DNA from: Gremmenia infestans
Taxonomy: Eukaryota; Ascomycota; Leotiomycetes; Helotiales; Hamatocanthoscyphaceae
Direction: 5' to 3'
NCBI GenBank assembly: GCA_032629725.1
Contig: JAFEVB010000005.1
Span: forward strand, 1 to 64,000
Length of the DNA stretch: 64,000 nt
Made by a program: the position numbers and the translations under genes. The notes beneath the pieces are model-generated. The model was not told the origin of the DNA. It saw nothing but the letters and a program-made list of their open reading frames with translations, and did no database searches. Shown piece after piece: positions 34,559-46,948 of this stretch (within the stretch, counting starts at the first letter, position 1; each line of letters starts with the position of its first letter).

Positions 34559-37419
34559 TCAATACGATGCGCGACACCCTGACCTGCCCAAACCACGACT
34601 TTCGGAATTATCGTATGCATCAAAGTAGAACTCGTCCCTCTCGGCAAGGCTATTACCACGATCATATAGAGAGCGGCGTCCTCGCTGATCAGCTCTGACC
34701 TGTTGACCAGCGTTTGGAGCAAAAAGGCCTAGGATATATCAGGGTATTGCAACCGAAATATCAAGATAGGAATACTTACCCATCTGTTCAGCATTCTGGC
34801 AGCTGCGTTGAAGCTTCGATGAGTTATCCGACTGAGGGAACTCTTCCTCCGTGCCAGCCAGCTCCTCACCATCGGCCAAGGTGTAATAGAGCTATTGAGC
34901 AATTAGCCTGGACTAGAACGTTGCGACTCAGAACTTACCTTGGGACGATAGTCCTCCTCCTCCAGCATGACAGAACTGTTTCGGAACTTCTGAATCAAGC
35001 AGTCACGGCCCTGGATTGCTATTAAACTGTAAGTATGGCCCACTTCGACCAGAAGAGAATGGTAACGTACTCGCATATGATATCTGGGCAATTTTCTCCG
35101 ATTGAAACCGGTCCCTCCGAAAAAGTCAGCACTTTTCGAAGTAGTTCACTGTGCAAGACTTACCACTTTTGACCTGCCCGAGCCCTGACAAACTTATCTC
35201 CAATTTAGTATGTAGTCAGCAAGATTACTAGGTGATACATACATTGATGATATCCAAAGGCTACGGAAGTCAGCAACGGTCTCAAGAAGGAATTTGACAG
35301 TTTACTTACGTCAACGAAGTTGATAAAAGCATAGCCCACGCTGCGAGAATTAGAACAGAAGTTTCAATTTATTTGGGCTCAAACTTACTTGCACTTATTG
35401 AGGAAGTCGATCCGAAGATACACGAAGTCGTATGTTCCAAAGCTGGATGCATCAATGAATTCCTTCAGCATCTCTAGGGTGAACTTATTTGGAATGTTGC
35501 GCAACATGACCTATGCAAATTAGTGGAATATCAGGACATAGAAATCTATAGCTTACCGTAGTCCGGACATCTTTACCCTGCTCGATACTTGATATATCGA
35601 CGTGATTATGCTGCGATGCCGCTGGGTTGTGTTGGCGTCGGGGATAATTGGGAACCTTCTGCGCATTCTGACGGCGAACGGAGTTGGAATTAGACTGGGT
35701 CAGGTCCCGAGAGAATCCTCCTGGCGAAGGGCTCGAGTAGCTAAAGTCTGAACGTCCATGTCGCTGCATGCTCGGTGGACTGTATATCTGGTGCATACTG
35801 TCAGGGCTACTAAAGGTCTGCCCATAGTGGCCGTAGGGATTGGGCGCCTGGGGATGGGCAAATCTTCCCAGGTGATTGAAGGGCTGGTAAGTATTGGGAA
35901 CCGTTTGTGTGGGCGTGACTGGTGAATAAACACCCATGCCCATGCCCATCATAAGAGGAAGCGGAGCATTGTTCCCACCAAACTGCGAGGCAGCAGGCAG
36001 GTATCCAGGTCCGATTGTGCCAAAGGGAGAAGCCATTGAACCTGAACCCAAAGGTGTAGAATCTCGAGTATGGTTCCGCAACGAAATACTTCCAAACGCG
36101 TTACCCAAACTCCCAATGGTACTTGGGCTTAATGAAAGAGGCATGGTGCCGCCGCGCGCGATGTAATGGTGACTTGGTGTTTGGCTAGGAATCGCCGTGT
36201 CACCACGAGCTCTAGCAAAACCGTATCCATCATTGAATAGGTGAGCTGGCATGCTGGGCGAGGCTGAACCCGATTGGCCAGGGGCATTTGACATTGGCTT
36301 TGGCTTTAGATCAGGTCTGTGATGGATAAGGGAGACTTGAACCTCGGGATACCCCTCCTATATATGATTAGTTGGGTTGTTGGTTTGACACAGGGGGGTT
36401 TATACTAACTTCCTTGCCAATTGTTGAGCCATTGATAGTTGTGACAGCCCACGAGGCTAAAGAAGAGTCGTAATACTCAGCAATCATAGTATACACGGCA
36501 GGGAAGGGAGCATCAGGAAGGGGGAGCATCTGCCAGGCCACTAGAGGACCTTCTGTGGCAAGACGCTTGAGTAAACGGTCTTCAAATTGTCTACTGCTCA
36601 TACCGAGGGGCTTAGCGGTTCTGAGAACAACTTGTCCTTCGTGGGCCGAGTGGTTGTCAAGGGACGACGGCGAGACGATCTAAGCGAGTAATTAGCAAAG
36701 AGTTCCGTGGGAAATAGGAAACAGATGAGGTGTACCTGTGCCCAGACTCTGGGATGGATATAATCCGTCTGAAGGCTCCGTATGTTATCTTCCTTGATGG
36801 CGTCATAAATCCTGACAGCCTCCATGATATTGGAAAGCCGAAGATACACAACGTTTCCCAGTTCACTAATGCGCCGGCTACCTTGATTCCAGAAACCTCC
36901 AGCCATCATTTTCTAGTAATAAGTTAGCGTCTAGATATGAAAGCAGTGGCGAGTAAGAGGATGAGGAGATGGAATGACCGTTTTTCTTACCTCCAATGAA
37001 GCATCAACAAGGCTGCGAGTGTCTTCGCCATAGACGCTGGATACCTTGATGCAACGAGACTTTCCGATATCGGTAGTAAACGCTCCCTGAACGGCCGTCT
37101 TTGGGTTGTTTTCAATCTCCTCTCGTAGATACTTGAGGGCTTTGTCGTCAGTAGACGGGCTTGAAACCCTGGGAGCTCCTCGGAGTGCAAACGGCTTGAA
37201 GTCCGATGCTGTTGCCGATAGTTTGGCCTCGCCCTTCGGCTTGGAATCATCAATGACGAAAGGGTCATCATTGCCATCTCTCACTAGTGTGGCCATGTTC
37301 CTTGTAGGAGCACGTTGGGTTGAACGCACATCCTGTGAGGAGAATGTAGAGACCCTGGAGTTGTGACTGCCTAAAGAGGAGGACATTGGGGATCCACCCA
37401 CACCGGTTGCACGCGACAT
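34559..37419 (-). CDS. Mei2-like RNA-binding protein
   Basis: Twelve minus-strand exons: 36991..37419, 36736..36912, 36410..36679, 35557..36357, 35389..35510, 35310..35340, 35243..35260, 35164..35192, 35071..35114, 34939..35018, 34780..34891 and 34559..34728. Every phase fits, giving 760 residues. Exons 5-10 (about 560-667) encode the Mei2-type C-terminal RRM: VMLRNIPNKF, YDFVYLRIDF, VGYAFINFVDPLDIINFV, KIAQISYA, IQGRDCLIQKFRNSSVM, YRPK. Exon 7 is only 18 nt. Exons 2-3 hold a weaker RRM-like region (GNVVYLRLSNIMEAVRIYDA); exon 4 is a Ser/Pro/Gly-rich linker. Fission yeast Mei2 binds a non-coding RNA and switches cells into meiosis; filamentous relatives are probably developmental, an inference. 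A likely 499-nt 5'-leader intron (37504..38002, branch TGCTAACA) lies upstream. Confidence 0.9.
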
Positions 37420-40400
37420 GATAGAGACTTCTTTTGATTTGCCACAACCAAAATATTGGCAGAAGTTTTGTGGTTGTCTGATCGAGATTGGAGTCGGATT
37501 TACCTAATATTTGGGATGTTTTGTTAGCAGATGCACATGGGAAGAAGGAGAAATACTGAACAGTGAATTCGCCGGATAGGCAGAAAACCATCCAGACAGT
37601 TAGAACGACGATATTAAGAAGGGTAGTGTGCTGGAAGGAAGCAGAGAGAAGGAAGTGACGGTAACTGAAACGACGGCATCCCCACCGTGTCGCCCAGGAC
37701 GTAACTGCGAGGCAGGAAGGAGAAGGATGGACACAAGAAACAAAAGGCCAGATTAGGGTAAATAAACATAGCCTATAATTGTGACCAGGGTAGCCGATAG
37801 GGAAGAGAGTGATGGATTTTTGGGCTACATAGCTGCACTGATAGGCAAGTGACCAAGGTGAAAAAGACAGGAGGAGTAGCTGCGCTCCCTCCGTGGCTGG
37901 GGTGTCAAGCCAAACAAGCGATTGACTTGGAACCACATGGATATAGTGTTGAGGGACGAGTAGGCTGTGGGGATGAACAGAAGCTGAAGATGAAGTACTC
38001 ACAAAAACGGAAAGCGTGCCTGGCCGTGTCAATGTTGCACCAGAGCAGAGTGCACGATGTTGCTGGCTTGTTATAGAGAGGAGGGGAGTATAGCTCAGAT
38101 TGAGGATCGCTGTAATCAGCGCTTCAAAAAGACCAAGCGCTTCAAAAAGGGTTGCAGTTGTATGTGGTTGTCAAGAAGGTTGATGAGAAGCGGAGGAGGA
38201 GGATGAGGAGGATGTTGTTGAGATGGAAGTGGAGGGAGGGAATTGGAAAGCCACGCGATGGTCAATATAAATGGCAGGCGCGGCACCTCAGTGTGCGTGA
38301 GCAGAGGAGCGAAGCGAGCTATTACATCACATGGAAGAGGCTACCTATACCTACCTAGGTACCTACCATAGAGTTCGTTAATGGGGTGCAGGACAGGTAT
38401 ATATGCAGTATCGGCGGAAGGCAGGATTTGACTACAATAGCTTTAGTAGAGATGGTGGCCAAGTCACAGCAATCAATAAAGGATTAGAATGTGTAATTCA
38501 TCAATGCAAACTTGTTCCAGCCCCTTACAGTACCACAGGGCACTGTCGGGGTGAGGTAGGTAGGCAAGAAGGTAGGTATGTAGGTAGAAAGCGTTAAGGG
38601 GACACAAGGGGCAATAGCTAGATTTAACTACCTCACTCTATAGTACCTTATGATATAAAGGATTAGAATGTGTAGTTGATCTTCTGCAAGCTTCTTCTGC
38701 CCTCTGGAAATACCACAGGGCACTGTCAGGAGGTGAGGTGGGAAAGGAGATGCGGCTGCTTCAGGGGAGTACAGGGGTGCAATAGCTAGATTTGACCATG
38801 ATAGAAAGTAAGAAAAGCAACCAATCTATTCCAGAACATACCACCAATATACACATGCAGTCTTCAGTCCTCTAGAGCGAGCAGAGAGCGCACCGAATTC
38901 AAGTCCTGACTGTGTCCGAGATGGGCTCGCTCACTTTACCGCGACACTCGTCAGAGTAGCCCTCGAACAAATCCTGCGGTGTTCAGGGAGAGTTGACAGA
39001 GAAGGTCATCACCATCGAATACGACATGATCAACCAGGGGACAACCTCGGTGTTCTCCGACTTACCTCTAAATGCCTTACAACCTTCTCCCACAGTACCA
39101 TTATTTACACAACACCCACAAGGCAGCAGAGGAATCGAAGGAGCACTGGCTGATAGCGAAACCCCATCACCCCCCCACACACAGACAGACAGATGGAAGA
39201 CGACACTTCCAAGCTCTCGAGCCACACATAACAGTCATAGGGCGAGGATACTGTGGAGGAATCACAAAAGAACGAATGCGACAATTATTGCCCAAGCCAT
39301 CGATCCACGCAAAACAACAAGGCGAAGGACCCAGGATGTTATGGAACACTGGTCTTTACCTCAACCTCCTCCTCTTGCACACCCTCCTCCTAAGCCAGCG
39401 TTCTATGAGCAATACGGAGGATAGCTGGAAAGGTGCAACAAGCAAGATAACATCGATACATACACAATGTCACAAGGGCAGGATACAGGTTAGAGGACAT
39501 AGAATGTCAAGGAGCACCAGCATGTAGCGGAGCTCTTACCACAAAGACGAGAAAGGTTAGGTGACGGAAGGAGCCCTTGGGGCGGTAATTTCCTTTTTGA
39601 ACGCTCACAAGAGCGTAGTTTGGTACAGATTCCCGACAGACAAAGCGACGGGACAGTTAAGATGGATCAGCAACGAACAACCAGCGGGCGAGGACATCGA
39701 TGAACACTATACCTTCGCGCAAACTTCAAAGTGACACTTGAGCCGGGTTGTGGCATTGGTGGGGGGAGGGCGGATGAAGGATGCAACAAACAACGGAAAC
39801 CCCATCAGAAGATGCCGAATATGCCTGGAAACGACCAGAAGCTCAACTTACCCTCCATCCTCAAGCCTCTCGCTCAACACTCTTATAACACTGGGCCCGA
39901 GCCCTACCGACACCAACTTTAAGTTCCACTGAGCTATATCCGAATATCGTGGGTAGAAGACCAGAAACATTGCCCTCGATGGAGATGGAGGGAAGTTACG
40001 TACAGAGAATATATTGGCGCTATGGTTGCGTGTTGGAATATGCATTCTGCATCAAATTGCCACGGTCGATGAGTCGGAGATAGAGGAGAGCCTGACTTCA
40101 TTCCAATGAAGCAGAGGTAGAACAATTCCGATGGTAGTGTATGGCCCAGAGATCTGCTTAGATATTCGATAAGGTATGGCACAAGCTGCTAAATTTAGAA
40201 TGAGTCAAGAATCTATAAGGGGATGTCGAGCAATATCACGGCTGGTAGGCAGGTAGACTTGACCGGAGGCAGATCTATAAGGGCAAACTCTGTATAGATA
40301 TGTTGAAATACTATTTGGGCAAACGTTGACAAGAACAACTGTTATATCATTGAGCAGCATTTGTTCTTGAAAATGTAAGCGCTAAAAGTTTGACATCTTC

Positions 40401-41432
40401 ACCTTTATATTTCTCAGGATCGCCATTCTTCTTTACATGTTACGTAGCGTAGTGAAACAAGTCTGAAATTCAGACCGTGACTGGCCGACCAAATTGCAAT
40501 ACCTCACCTGCACTTGCACAGGGTAAACATAAACTGGTCAATGAAAGGTCTTACTATTTATTTCTTCGGATTTCTGGCGAAAGACTTGAAAGATTTAAAC
40601 GATGAATATAACTGGAATGCTGTACGGACAATAACTTTTATTGCAGATTTGCTGGGCAAAATATCTCATGCAATGAGTAGAGGCTTCCTGCGAAACATTT
40701 GAACAAATAATCAACCAACTGGTTGTCTCTATGCCTCCTTCCACCCCTTAGAAACCGAGAAACCGACGCGACAAGATGAGACGAAACACTGCTAGAATAG
40801 GCACACTACGAGATTCACACAAGCAATACAGATCAAGACTGGACAATATTTGATGCCACCAAGCCCAGCCAAACTCAACACGGACAGGCCGATAATAACT
40901 TCTTGGACACAAAAGACTAGGATACGATACTACACTCGACGAAGACTTGCTGTAACCATCATATCCTTCTTTATACTGGGAGATCCGGTTCGAGCTTCAA
41001 GGAAAGTACGGAGAGGGTTCGGAGAAAGGAAAAGGTAGGGACAAATTACCTAGGAAAGTACAGAGAAAGGACGGGGTCAGCACAGCTGTGTCGCCTGCAT
41101 TTCTGCAGGTGTAATGGATGCACACCGTAACTTTGAATCTTGAAGTGAAGTTGATTTTGAGTTGTAGCTTACTGTAGTTTCAGCGCCAATCCTGGCTTGG
41201 GCTTAGCCTTGGCTTGGACCAGTTCGGATTAACATTATTGCGGTTTGGGCAAGGGTACTGTATCGTAAGTCACCGTACCGTACCTTACTCTACCTTACCT
41301 ACCTCTACTGTATCATGTGTCAATATCATAACACTAGTAATACCAGCTATCGTACAACTACCATACAACCTGAGACTGGTGCAGTGATGTTGCATGGCTC
41401 TTGCTGAGCATCTACTTCCTACCATCCTCAAA
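37420..41432. promoter_or_regulatory. 4-kb non-coding region between Mei2-like gene and Sec15
   Basis: By far the longest gene-free stretch outside the AT-rich block. The part next to the Mei2-like gene (37,420 to about 38,350) is CT-rich on the minus strand and contains a plausible leader intron, so it is probably 5' UTR and promoter. A tandem duplication lies at 38476-38795. From 38,800 to 41,400 there is no reading frame with family resemblance on either strand. The overlapping 100-150-codon frames at 38,990-39,530 are on both strands, lack conserved motifs and are not supported. The size suggests complex regulation or an unannotated non-coding RNA. Confidence 0.6.
38476..38795. repeat. 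Imperfect tandem duplication, period 179 bp
   Basis: Copy 1 (38476-38627) and copy 2 (38655-38795) share ATAAAGGATTAGAATGTGTA at the start, ACCACAGGGCACTGTC in the middle and GCAATAGCTAGATTT at the end. The divergence includes several indels. The spacing between the conserved words is kept, so the two copies could be duplicated binding modules. Confidence 0.8.
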
Positions 41433-44215
41433 ATGCCTCGAAAGACGCCTCAATATGACGACTATCGAGTCGCGGTACAACAGGTAGGGATTCCTCTCGG
41501 CATGGCCCAGCATTCTATAGCTAGCTGACAGGGCATCTACAGATTATTCTCTCCTCCTCCGATACTGACTACCTAGACCAACTGATTCCGGCCCTCAAAG
41601 ATGCGACAAATTCGAATCGAACAGCAGGTCTTATGCAGAGCTTGTCCCAGTATGCCGACGAACGTGAGGCAGACATCGAACGGATTGGGCTTACGAAACA
41701 TGACGAATTTCTTAAATCTGTGAACCAACTGCAGCAAGTTCGCGAAGGGACCGTAAACCTCACGTCCGATATCCTGAAGCTTAATCAGTCCATTCAAGCA
41801 AGCACCGAAAAGTTGGCCGCGCAAAAGGAGGCGTTGGTCGACACCAGAGCCATTCGCCAGAACATCGCTGAGGCATCTGAAGCACTGAAGGAATCTTTGA
41901 AAGTGTTACACGCTGTCAATCAGGCTCACGAGCTGATCCGGAAGAAGAAGTACTATGGTGCTTTAAAAGCATTAGACGATCTCCAGAACGAGCATTTAAT
42001 TCCAACGATCCAGAACAAATATGCAACCCAGCATAAACTTGCGGATATTATCCAGAAATCGATACCCGCATCACAGAAGGCTATCTCTGAGGCTGTTATG
42101 GCGGACTTGAATTTGTGGCTCTACCGGATCAGAGAAACGTCTCAATTTCTGGGCGAGGTGGCCTTCTACCACACCGAACTTCGTCGAACCAGGCAGAAAG
42201 AGCGCATGGAAGCAAATCCGATTCTACGAAACTTCAAGTTGAATTCTGCTATCGAATTGGTCTTTGACGAGAGCGAGGAATATGATGTTTTAGACAATGA
42301 GGAGCTTCAGGTTGACTTTTCGCCCCTATTCGAATGCTTGCATATACACGAAGCACTTGGGCAGAGCGATAAGTTCAAAGTAGAATATTCTGCCACCAGG
42401 AGACAGCAAAAGGAGCTGCTGCTTCCAAACTCTGTCAATCTCCTGGAAGATGATGAGAACAGTTTGAGCAGTCTGTTAGAAGCAATTGCTGGTTTTGCGA
42501 TCATCGAGAAAGCAACAATGAGGAGAGCTCATAATCTTCGGTCTCCTGTTGATGTAAGTCCTAACGCGAATTGTTTAAGTAATTGAGGGTGTGCTGACTA
42601 GTTCCAGGTTGATGAGCTTTGGGATTCTATGTGCAACTCAGCAATTGGCCTCATCTCCAAAGCCTTAGATAAGGTAGACAATGCCGAGATATTATTGAAG
42701 ATCAAGGGAGTTATTGCTCTTTTCATACAAACCATGGATGTAAGCATACGATATCCTTAAACGTCTCACAGAGTCTAATGACACTTAAGGGTTGGGGTTA
42801 CTCGGTGTCCACTCTTGACAGCTTCTTACTCAAGCTGTTTGAGAAGTACGCGGAGCTTCTCAAAAGGAGATTCAGTGACGATTTCCAAGAGGTTTGTAGG
42901 GTCAATCATGAATTTGAACACCCGGCTAATCATTCTAGATTGTGTCTACCGACGACTACATGCCTATGCCCATCAGCAACACCGACGAATACAACAAGGT
43001 TGTCAACGTCAGTTGGTTTACGCCGGATAAAACGATAGAAGAGCTAACGTTAGTGAACATTCTGAACATGTAGGAGCTTGTTAACCTGTGATTAGATTTC
43101 CTTGCGTCTTGCCGTTCTCCCAAATGTATCCACTCTGTTGCATCGACATTCGGAACTTCCTCAATCAATTTTACTTCTTTTCGGACGATCATTTCCAACA
43201 CCCTAATGTTATTGATGAGACACTCAAGAAGGTACAGAGCCTACTTTAACCAGTCACCGTCATAATGCTAATTATGTCTGCCAGTCTCTGGACCAGCTTC
43301 TTTCTGAAAAAGTTTGCAATTCCTTGGTGGAGAGGTTGAGCTCTCAATATCTAGGGCAGATCGTACAAATTCTTATCAACCTCGAACACTTTGAGACAGC
43401 CTGCAAGGAACTGGAGAAATTACTTGTTGACGCACGGTCTCCTACTTCGGCAGGAGGACCAATCGTTCTCGACGCCACGGAAGAATTTAGAAGTAACAAA
43501 AAGACTGCCGAGAAGCGTATCTTCGAGCTTGTCAACTCCAAGATTGATGATTTGGTAGAGACGGCTGAGTACGATTGGTAAGTTCTGTCGTCCCTATTAC
43601 GACAGTACTCCACTGATTTTCATGCAGGATGGCGCCGACGCTGGAGACTGAGCCAAGCAATTACATGCAGACTCTGACCCGCTACCTCTCAAACATCATG
43701 AACTCAACACTTCTTGGACTTCCAAGAGAAATCAAAGAATTGATATACTTCGACGCACTCTCTCACGCTGCGAATATGATTCTGGTATGTTGACTGCCTG
43801 CACCCATCTTATTTGTCTCTTAACAGCCGGTTAGGCACTTCCACTATCTCCCGAAGTCAAGAAGATTAACCCCAACGGCGTCGCAGCCCTCGCGAAAGAC
43901 GTTGCTTACCTTGCCGATTTCGTCGATAGTCTGGAAAATGCGCTCATTTTGAAGGAGAACTTGGATGAGTTACAACAAACTGTATATCTTATGCAGACAG
44001 AGAACCCTGATGAATTCTATGACGTCTCAAGCAGAAACAAGAAGTTCGGCCGAGTGGATGCTGTCAACGGCCCTAGGATTCTTGAGAAGTATGGAACTTA
44101 TCTGCAGATTCTGGATTCCCTCGCTGACTTCACATATAGACTTACTCACTCGGTGCAAAGCCCTACCAGGACTGATCGCCTGGCCAATTTTTCATCCCGA
44201 TTCGGAATGGGATAA
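41433..44215 (+). CDS. Exocyst complex subunit Sec15
   Basis: Ten exons: 41433..41483, 41543..42553, 42608..42739, 42790..42891, 42939..43048, 43096..43231, 43285..43577, 43628..43784, 43835..44088 and 44140..44215, totalling 773 residues. Sec15 signatures include the N-terminal coiled coil (NQLQQVREGTVNLTSDILKL), VNQAHELIRKKKYYGALKAL, LNSAIELVFDESEEYDVLDN, IVSTDDYMPMPI and the C-terminal SRLANF-like end DRLANFSSRFGMG. Sec15 links the exocyst to the Rab GTPase Sec4 on secretory vesicles at hyphal tips. An in-frame upstream ATG at 41394 would add 13 residues; I chose 41433 for its A-rich context and the family start. The last intron is 51 nt, stop-free and in frame; splicing restores ILEKLTHSVQSPTR. 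Confidence 0.92.
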
Positions 44216-44393
44216 TTCTCCCATCACAGATTATTTGATCACGCAGTAAATGGAATGTCGGATTTCAATGTAATATGTCATTGTTCTGTGATCCTTGGCA
44301 CCTGTAGGAATTGCTACCGATAGAAGGGGAATTGCCACCGTAACTCCGAAACCACATCGCAATCAGATAATCTCCAAGCAGGATACTTGGTGA

Positions 44394-45601
44394 TTAGCCG
44401 ACCTCGTAATCTCTCTCGCCTTCCGCATCAGCATCTCCCTCACCACCATCATTGCGCGAGTAGTTATGGCCAGCATCATGGCCGACAGAAGGATCTTGAG
44501 GACGTTGCTGGACATGGTACATTTGCTGTGAATGTTAGTGCGTGGGCGTCGGAGGAAGAAGCATTCGCGCATACCTGTTGAGCCTGCATTGGAGGATAAG
44601 CATACATCCCTTCCATCTCGTTGTACATCTGACCAGGACCGCCATATGTGGCACCGGGACCAGGCTGACCAGGGGTCGGATACATGGGTTGCTGAGGATA
44701 TTCTTGGTCTGGAGCAAGGCCATGACCACTTAAAGCGTAATTTGGGGGAGGAGGCATGTTATGCTGAGGACCAGGTTGTTGCGGGATATTAGCGTGCTGT
44801 GGAGGAATTGCTGTGCCAGTAGGAGCGCCAGGGACTCCTTGTGCCGGAGTGGGCTGCCCAGTAGCTCTCTTCGCAGAAGCAGCCTCCTCACGGGGCACAA
44901 TATCAATAAGGAAATCAAACATGTCTGATTTTGCCAAGGCTGATGCAATATCTGATCTCTGGAGTGTTCGACGCTTGTTTTCTTCAGCGTGTATCCAAGC
45001 GCGCATAGTGAGCTCAGTAATAAAAATATCACAGCCCTTTGCAAACAAGATGGGTGCTTCCGCAGATATCATCTTAACTTCAGGGTCCGCCTTCATGACC
45101 TTCTTGATGCGTGCCAGCGGGAGCTGGTGCAGTTTGTAGTCATGTGTCTCGCTCTCCAAATGGCTGATTATGTGTTGCCAGTATGTTGTAAGAATATCTT
45201 TGTAGGTGCCGTGCAATCCCTGATTGACCTATACCCCTCATTAGCTCTAATACTACTAGGTGAGGGAGGGGAACCAACATTTGCCCATGCGCCGGTATAG
45301 AATTCGGCGACGGGCGCGTATCCTTGAGCAGCAAGCTGCTATCATGTCAGTACTGAAGTCGCGTATCGTTTGCTCGGAGTACTTACTGCGGCGCTGGCAC
45401 CTGTTGCGAGCAAATATTAGCCAATGATTTGACAAACGGATGGTTGCACACGCATTCGCAGCGGAATCTTGTTTGCTTGAGGCCAGGAAAGAAAAATGGA
45501 ATCGGATTCTTACCATAATGACCGCCATGAGAGGTGTCGTAAACAGGGTTCTGCTGTGCGCGCTGCTGCGACGAAGCTGGGGGATTGTTCGGCGGATCCA
45601 T
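44394..45601 (-). CDS. CCAAT-binding factor subunit Hap5/NF-YC
   Basis: Minus-strand exons 45514..45601, 45387..45400, 45279..45338, 44575..45228 and 44394..44525 give 315 residues. Exon 2 is a 14-nt micro-exon encoding the end of GASAA. The histone fold follows the Hap4-recruitment-type segment (TYWQHIISHLESETHDYKLH): LPLARIKKVMKADPEVKMIS, EAPILFAKGCDIFITELTMR, NKRRTLQRSDIASALAKSD, ending FLIDIVPREE. Hap5 pairs with Hap3 and Hap2 to bind CCAAT boxes and in fungi controls iron, redox and respiratory genes. The tail after about residue 190 is Pro/Gln/Gly-rich. The acidic C-terminal exon (GGEGDADAEGERDYEV) is separated by a small intron. It converges with Sec15, 178 bp apart. Confidence 0.92.
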
Positions 45602-46948
45602 GGCGCGGTGAGACGGACTCTTGGATCAAGATTGAGCGCGTACCGGTAATGGCACCAGCTGCGCGATTTATGCAGTAGATAGGAGGGCAGTAGACGATAG
45701 GTAATTGGGGATCTAAGCGTCGAGTCTTGCGCGGGGATGGAAGGGGGGGTAACTATGTGAATACAGAAGGAGGTTTTTGCGGTAGGAAGCCGTGAACTAG
45801 GCGAACAGGAACTGTTAGCTGGGGAAGCAAGCTGAAAGTCTCCGCTCGAGTGAGAATGGTCGAGTATAGGTAGCTACAGAACAAATATCGCACGATAGGA
45901 TGCGATGCGCGGGGCTGCGATGTGAAGCTCAGCTCGGAATTTGAATCTTTTGATACTCGCGACTGTTGATAGCTACACTGAATTGTCGAATATGATTGGC
46001 CGTTAGCTGGAGCTTTGTTGATGATGGTTGTCGGGAGCTTGAGCTTGGGCTTTGGCTGGCTGGCTGGCTGGATGGGCGAACCAGAGACGGCGGGTGCGCG
46101 GGGAGATGGGCGACTGGAGTTTGAGAAATGGGAGGATGTGACCTATGGGATGGGAGGGAAGTCTGGTAGAGGACGGACGATAGAGTACAGGGAAAGGTGG
46201 TGTTCGTACTGTACTGGTGGTGGAGGTTGTGGTCCTGTGGGTGGTACCAAGGGAACGGAGGGGAGGGGACAAGTACGGTACTGACCAATGCAATGCAATC
46301 GGGACGTATGTAGATGTGGAGATCTCGAGCATCGACGACGAGGAGGGGGGTCGAGCAATTGGTGTTTATATAAAAATGAGACGACGACGAATTTACATTG
46401 GGCAGCCCGGCAGCTCGATCATGCACCTCCAGCACCATCAATCGATACCCTACCCACCTCACCATAGGACAACGCACACACAGTCAAGGGGGCGTTCAGC
46501 CACGAAATACTCCTTCCTACGCATCAACCCATGCCATCCCAATAATGATCCCATCCATCTCATCCATCAGGTACCTAGGTAAGTAATAATAACAAGGCTG
46601 AGGAGGCCGTCTGTTTATTGTTGGTGTACTCGGTACCATGTCAGAGACTCTTCTATTACTACCCAACACAACACAACACAACACTACCCACTCCCAAATC
46701 CCATCTCTAGGCCAATCGAAGCAAGTGAAGCTGTCGTATCATGTATGCACCAGGACTACCCAACATTTGACTCTGATCAAAAGTCGGTGTCAAATACTCG
46801 AGGAGCCACACACACCACTCGGTTGTATTAGGCTGAAGTCAGACTAGCTTGCTTACCTAAGCTTTTCTTTCACGCTTCTTGATTTTCAAAAAATAATTTC
46901 ATACAATCTTTTTGCTTGGAGCAGCCCACCAGCCACGAAACCAACAAC
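45602..46948. promoter_or_regulatory. Divergent promoter, Hap5 / Fcf2
   Basis: 1347 bp. It includes a GGCT microsatellite (46053-46071), an exact TACCTAGGTA palindrome (46572-46581) and a run of ACACA words near 46,665-46,690. Reading frames of 100-180 codons on the minus strand (45,930-46,480) are low-complexity Ser/Pro/His-rich translations without family match; I do not call them. Confidence 0.6.
46053..46071. repeat. GGCT microsatellite
   Basis: Four to five tandem GGCT units in the Hap5 upstream region. Confidence 0.8.

Noticed and set aside
37268..38032. 254-codon minus-strand frame overlapping the Mei2-like start
   Set aside because: Opens in the leader region and overlaps exon 1 in another frame; its composition is not protein-like, and a leader intron explains the region better.
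38086..38160. TAGCTCAG-like word suggesting a tRNA D-loop
   Set aside because: No matching acceptor stem, anticodon arm or GTTCRANNC T-loop.
38993..39527. Overlapping 140-150-codon plus-strand frames
   Set aside because: Two frames run over the same bases, no conserved motif, no plausible splice partners.
45929..46477. 182-codon minus-strand frame upstream of Hap5
   Set aside because: Ser/Pro/His/Thr low-complexity composition typical of a CT-rich promoter read in frame.
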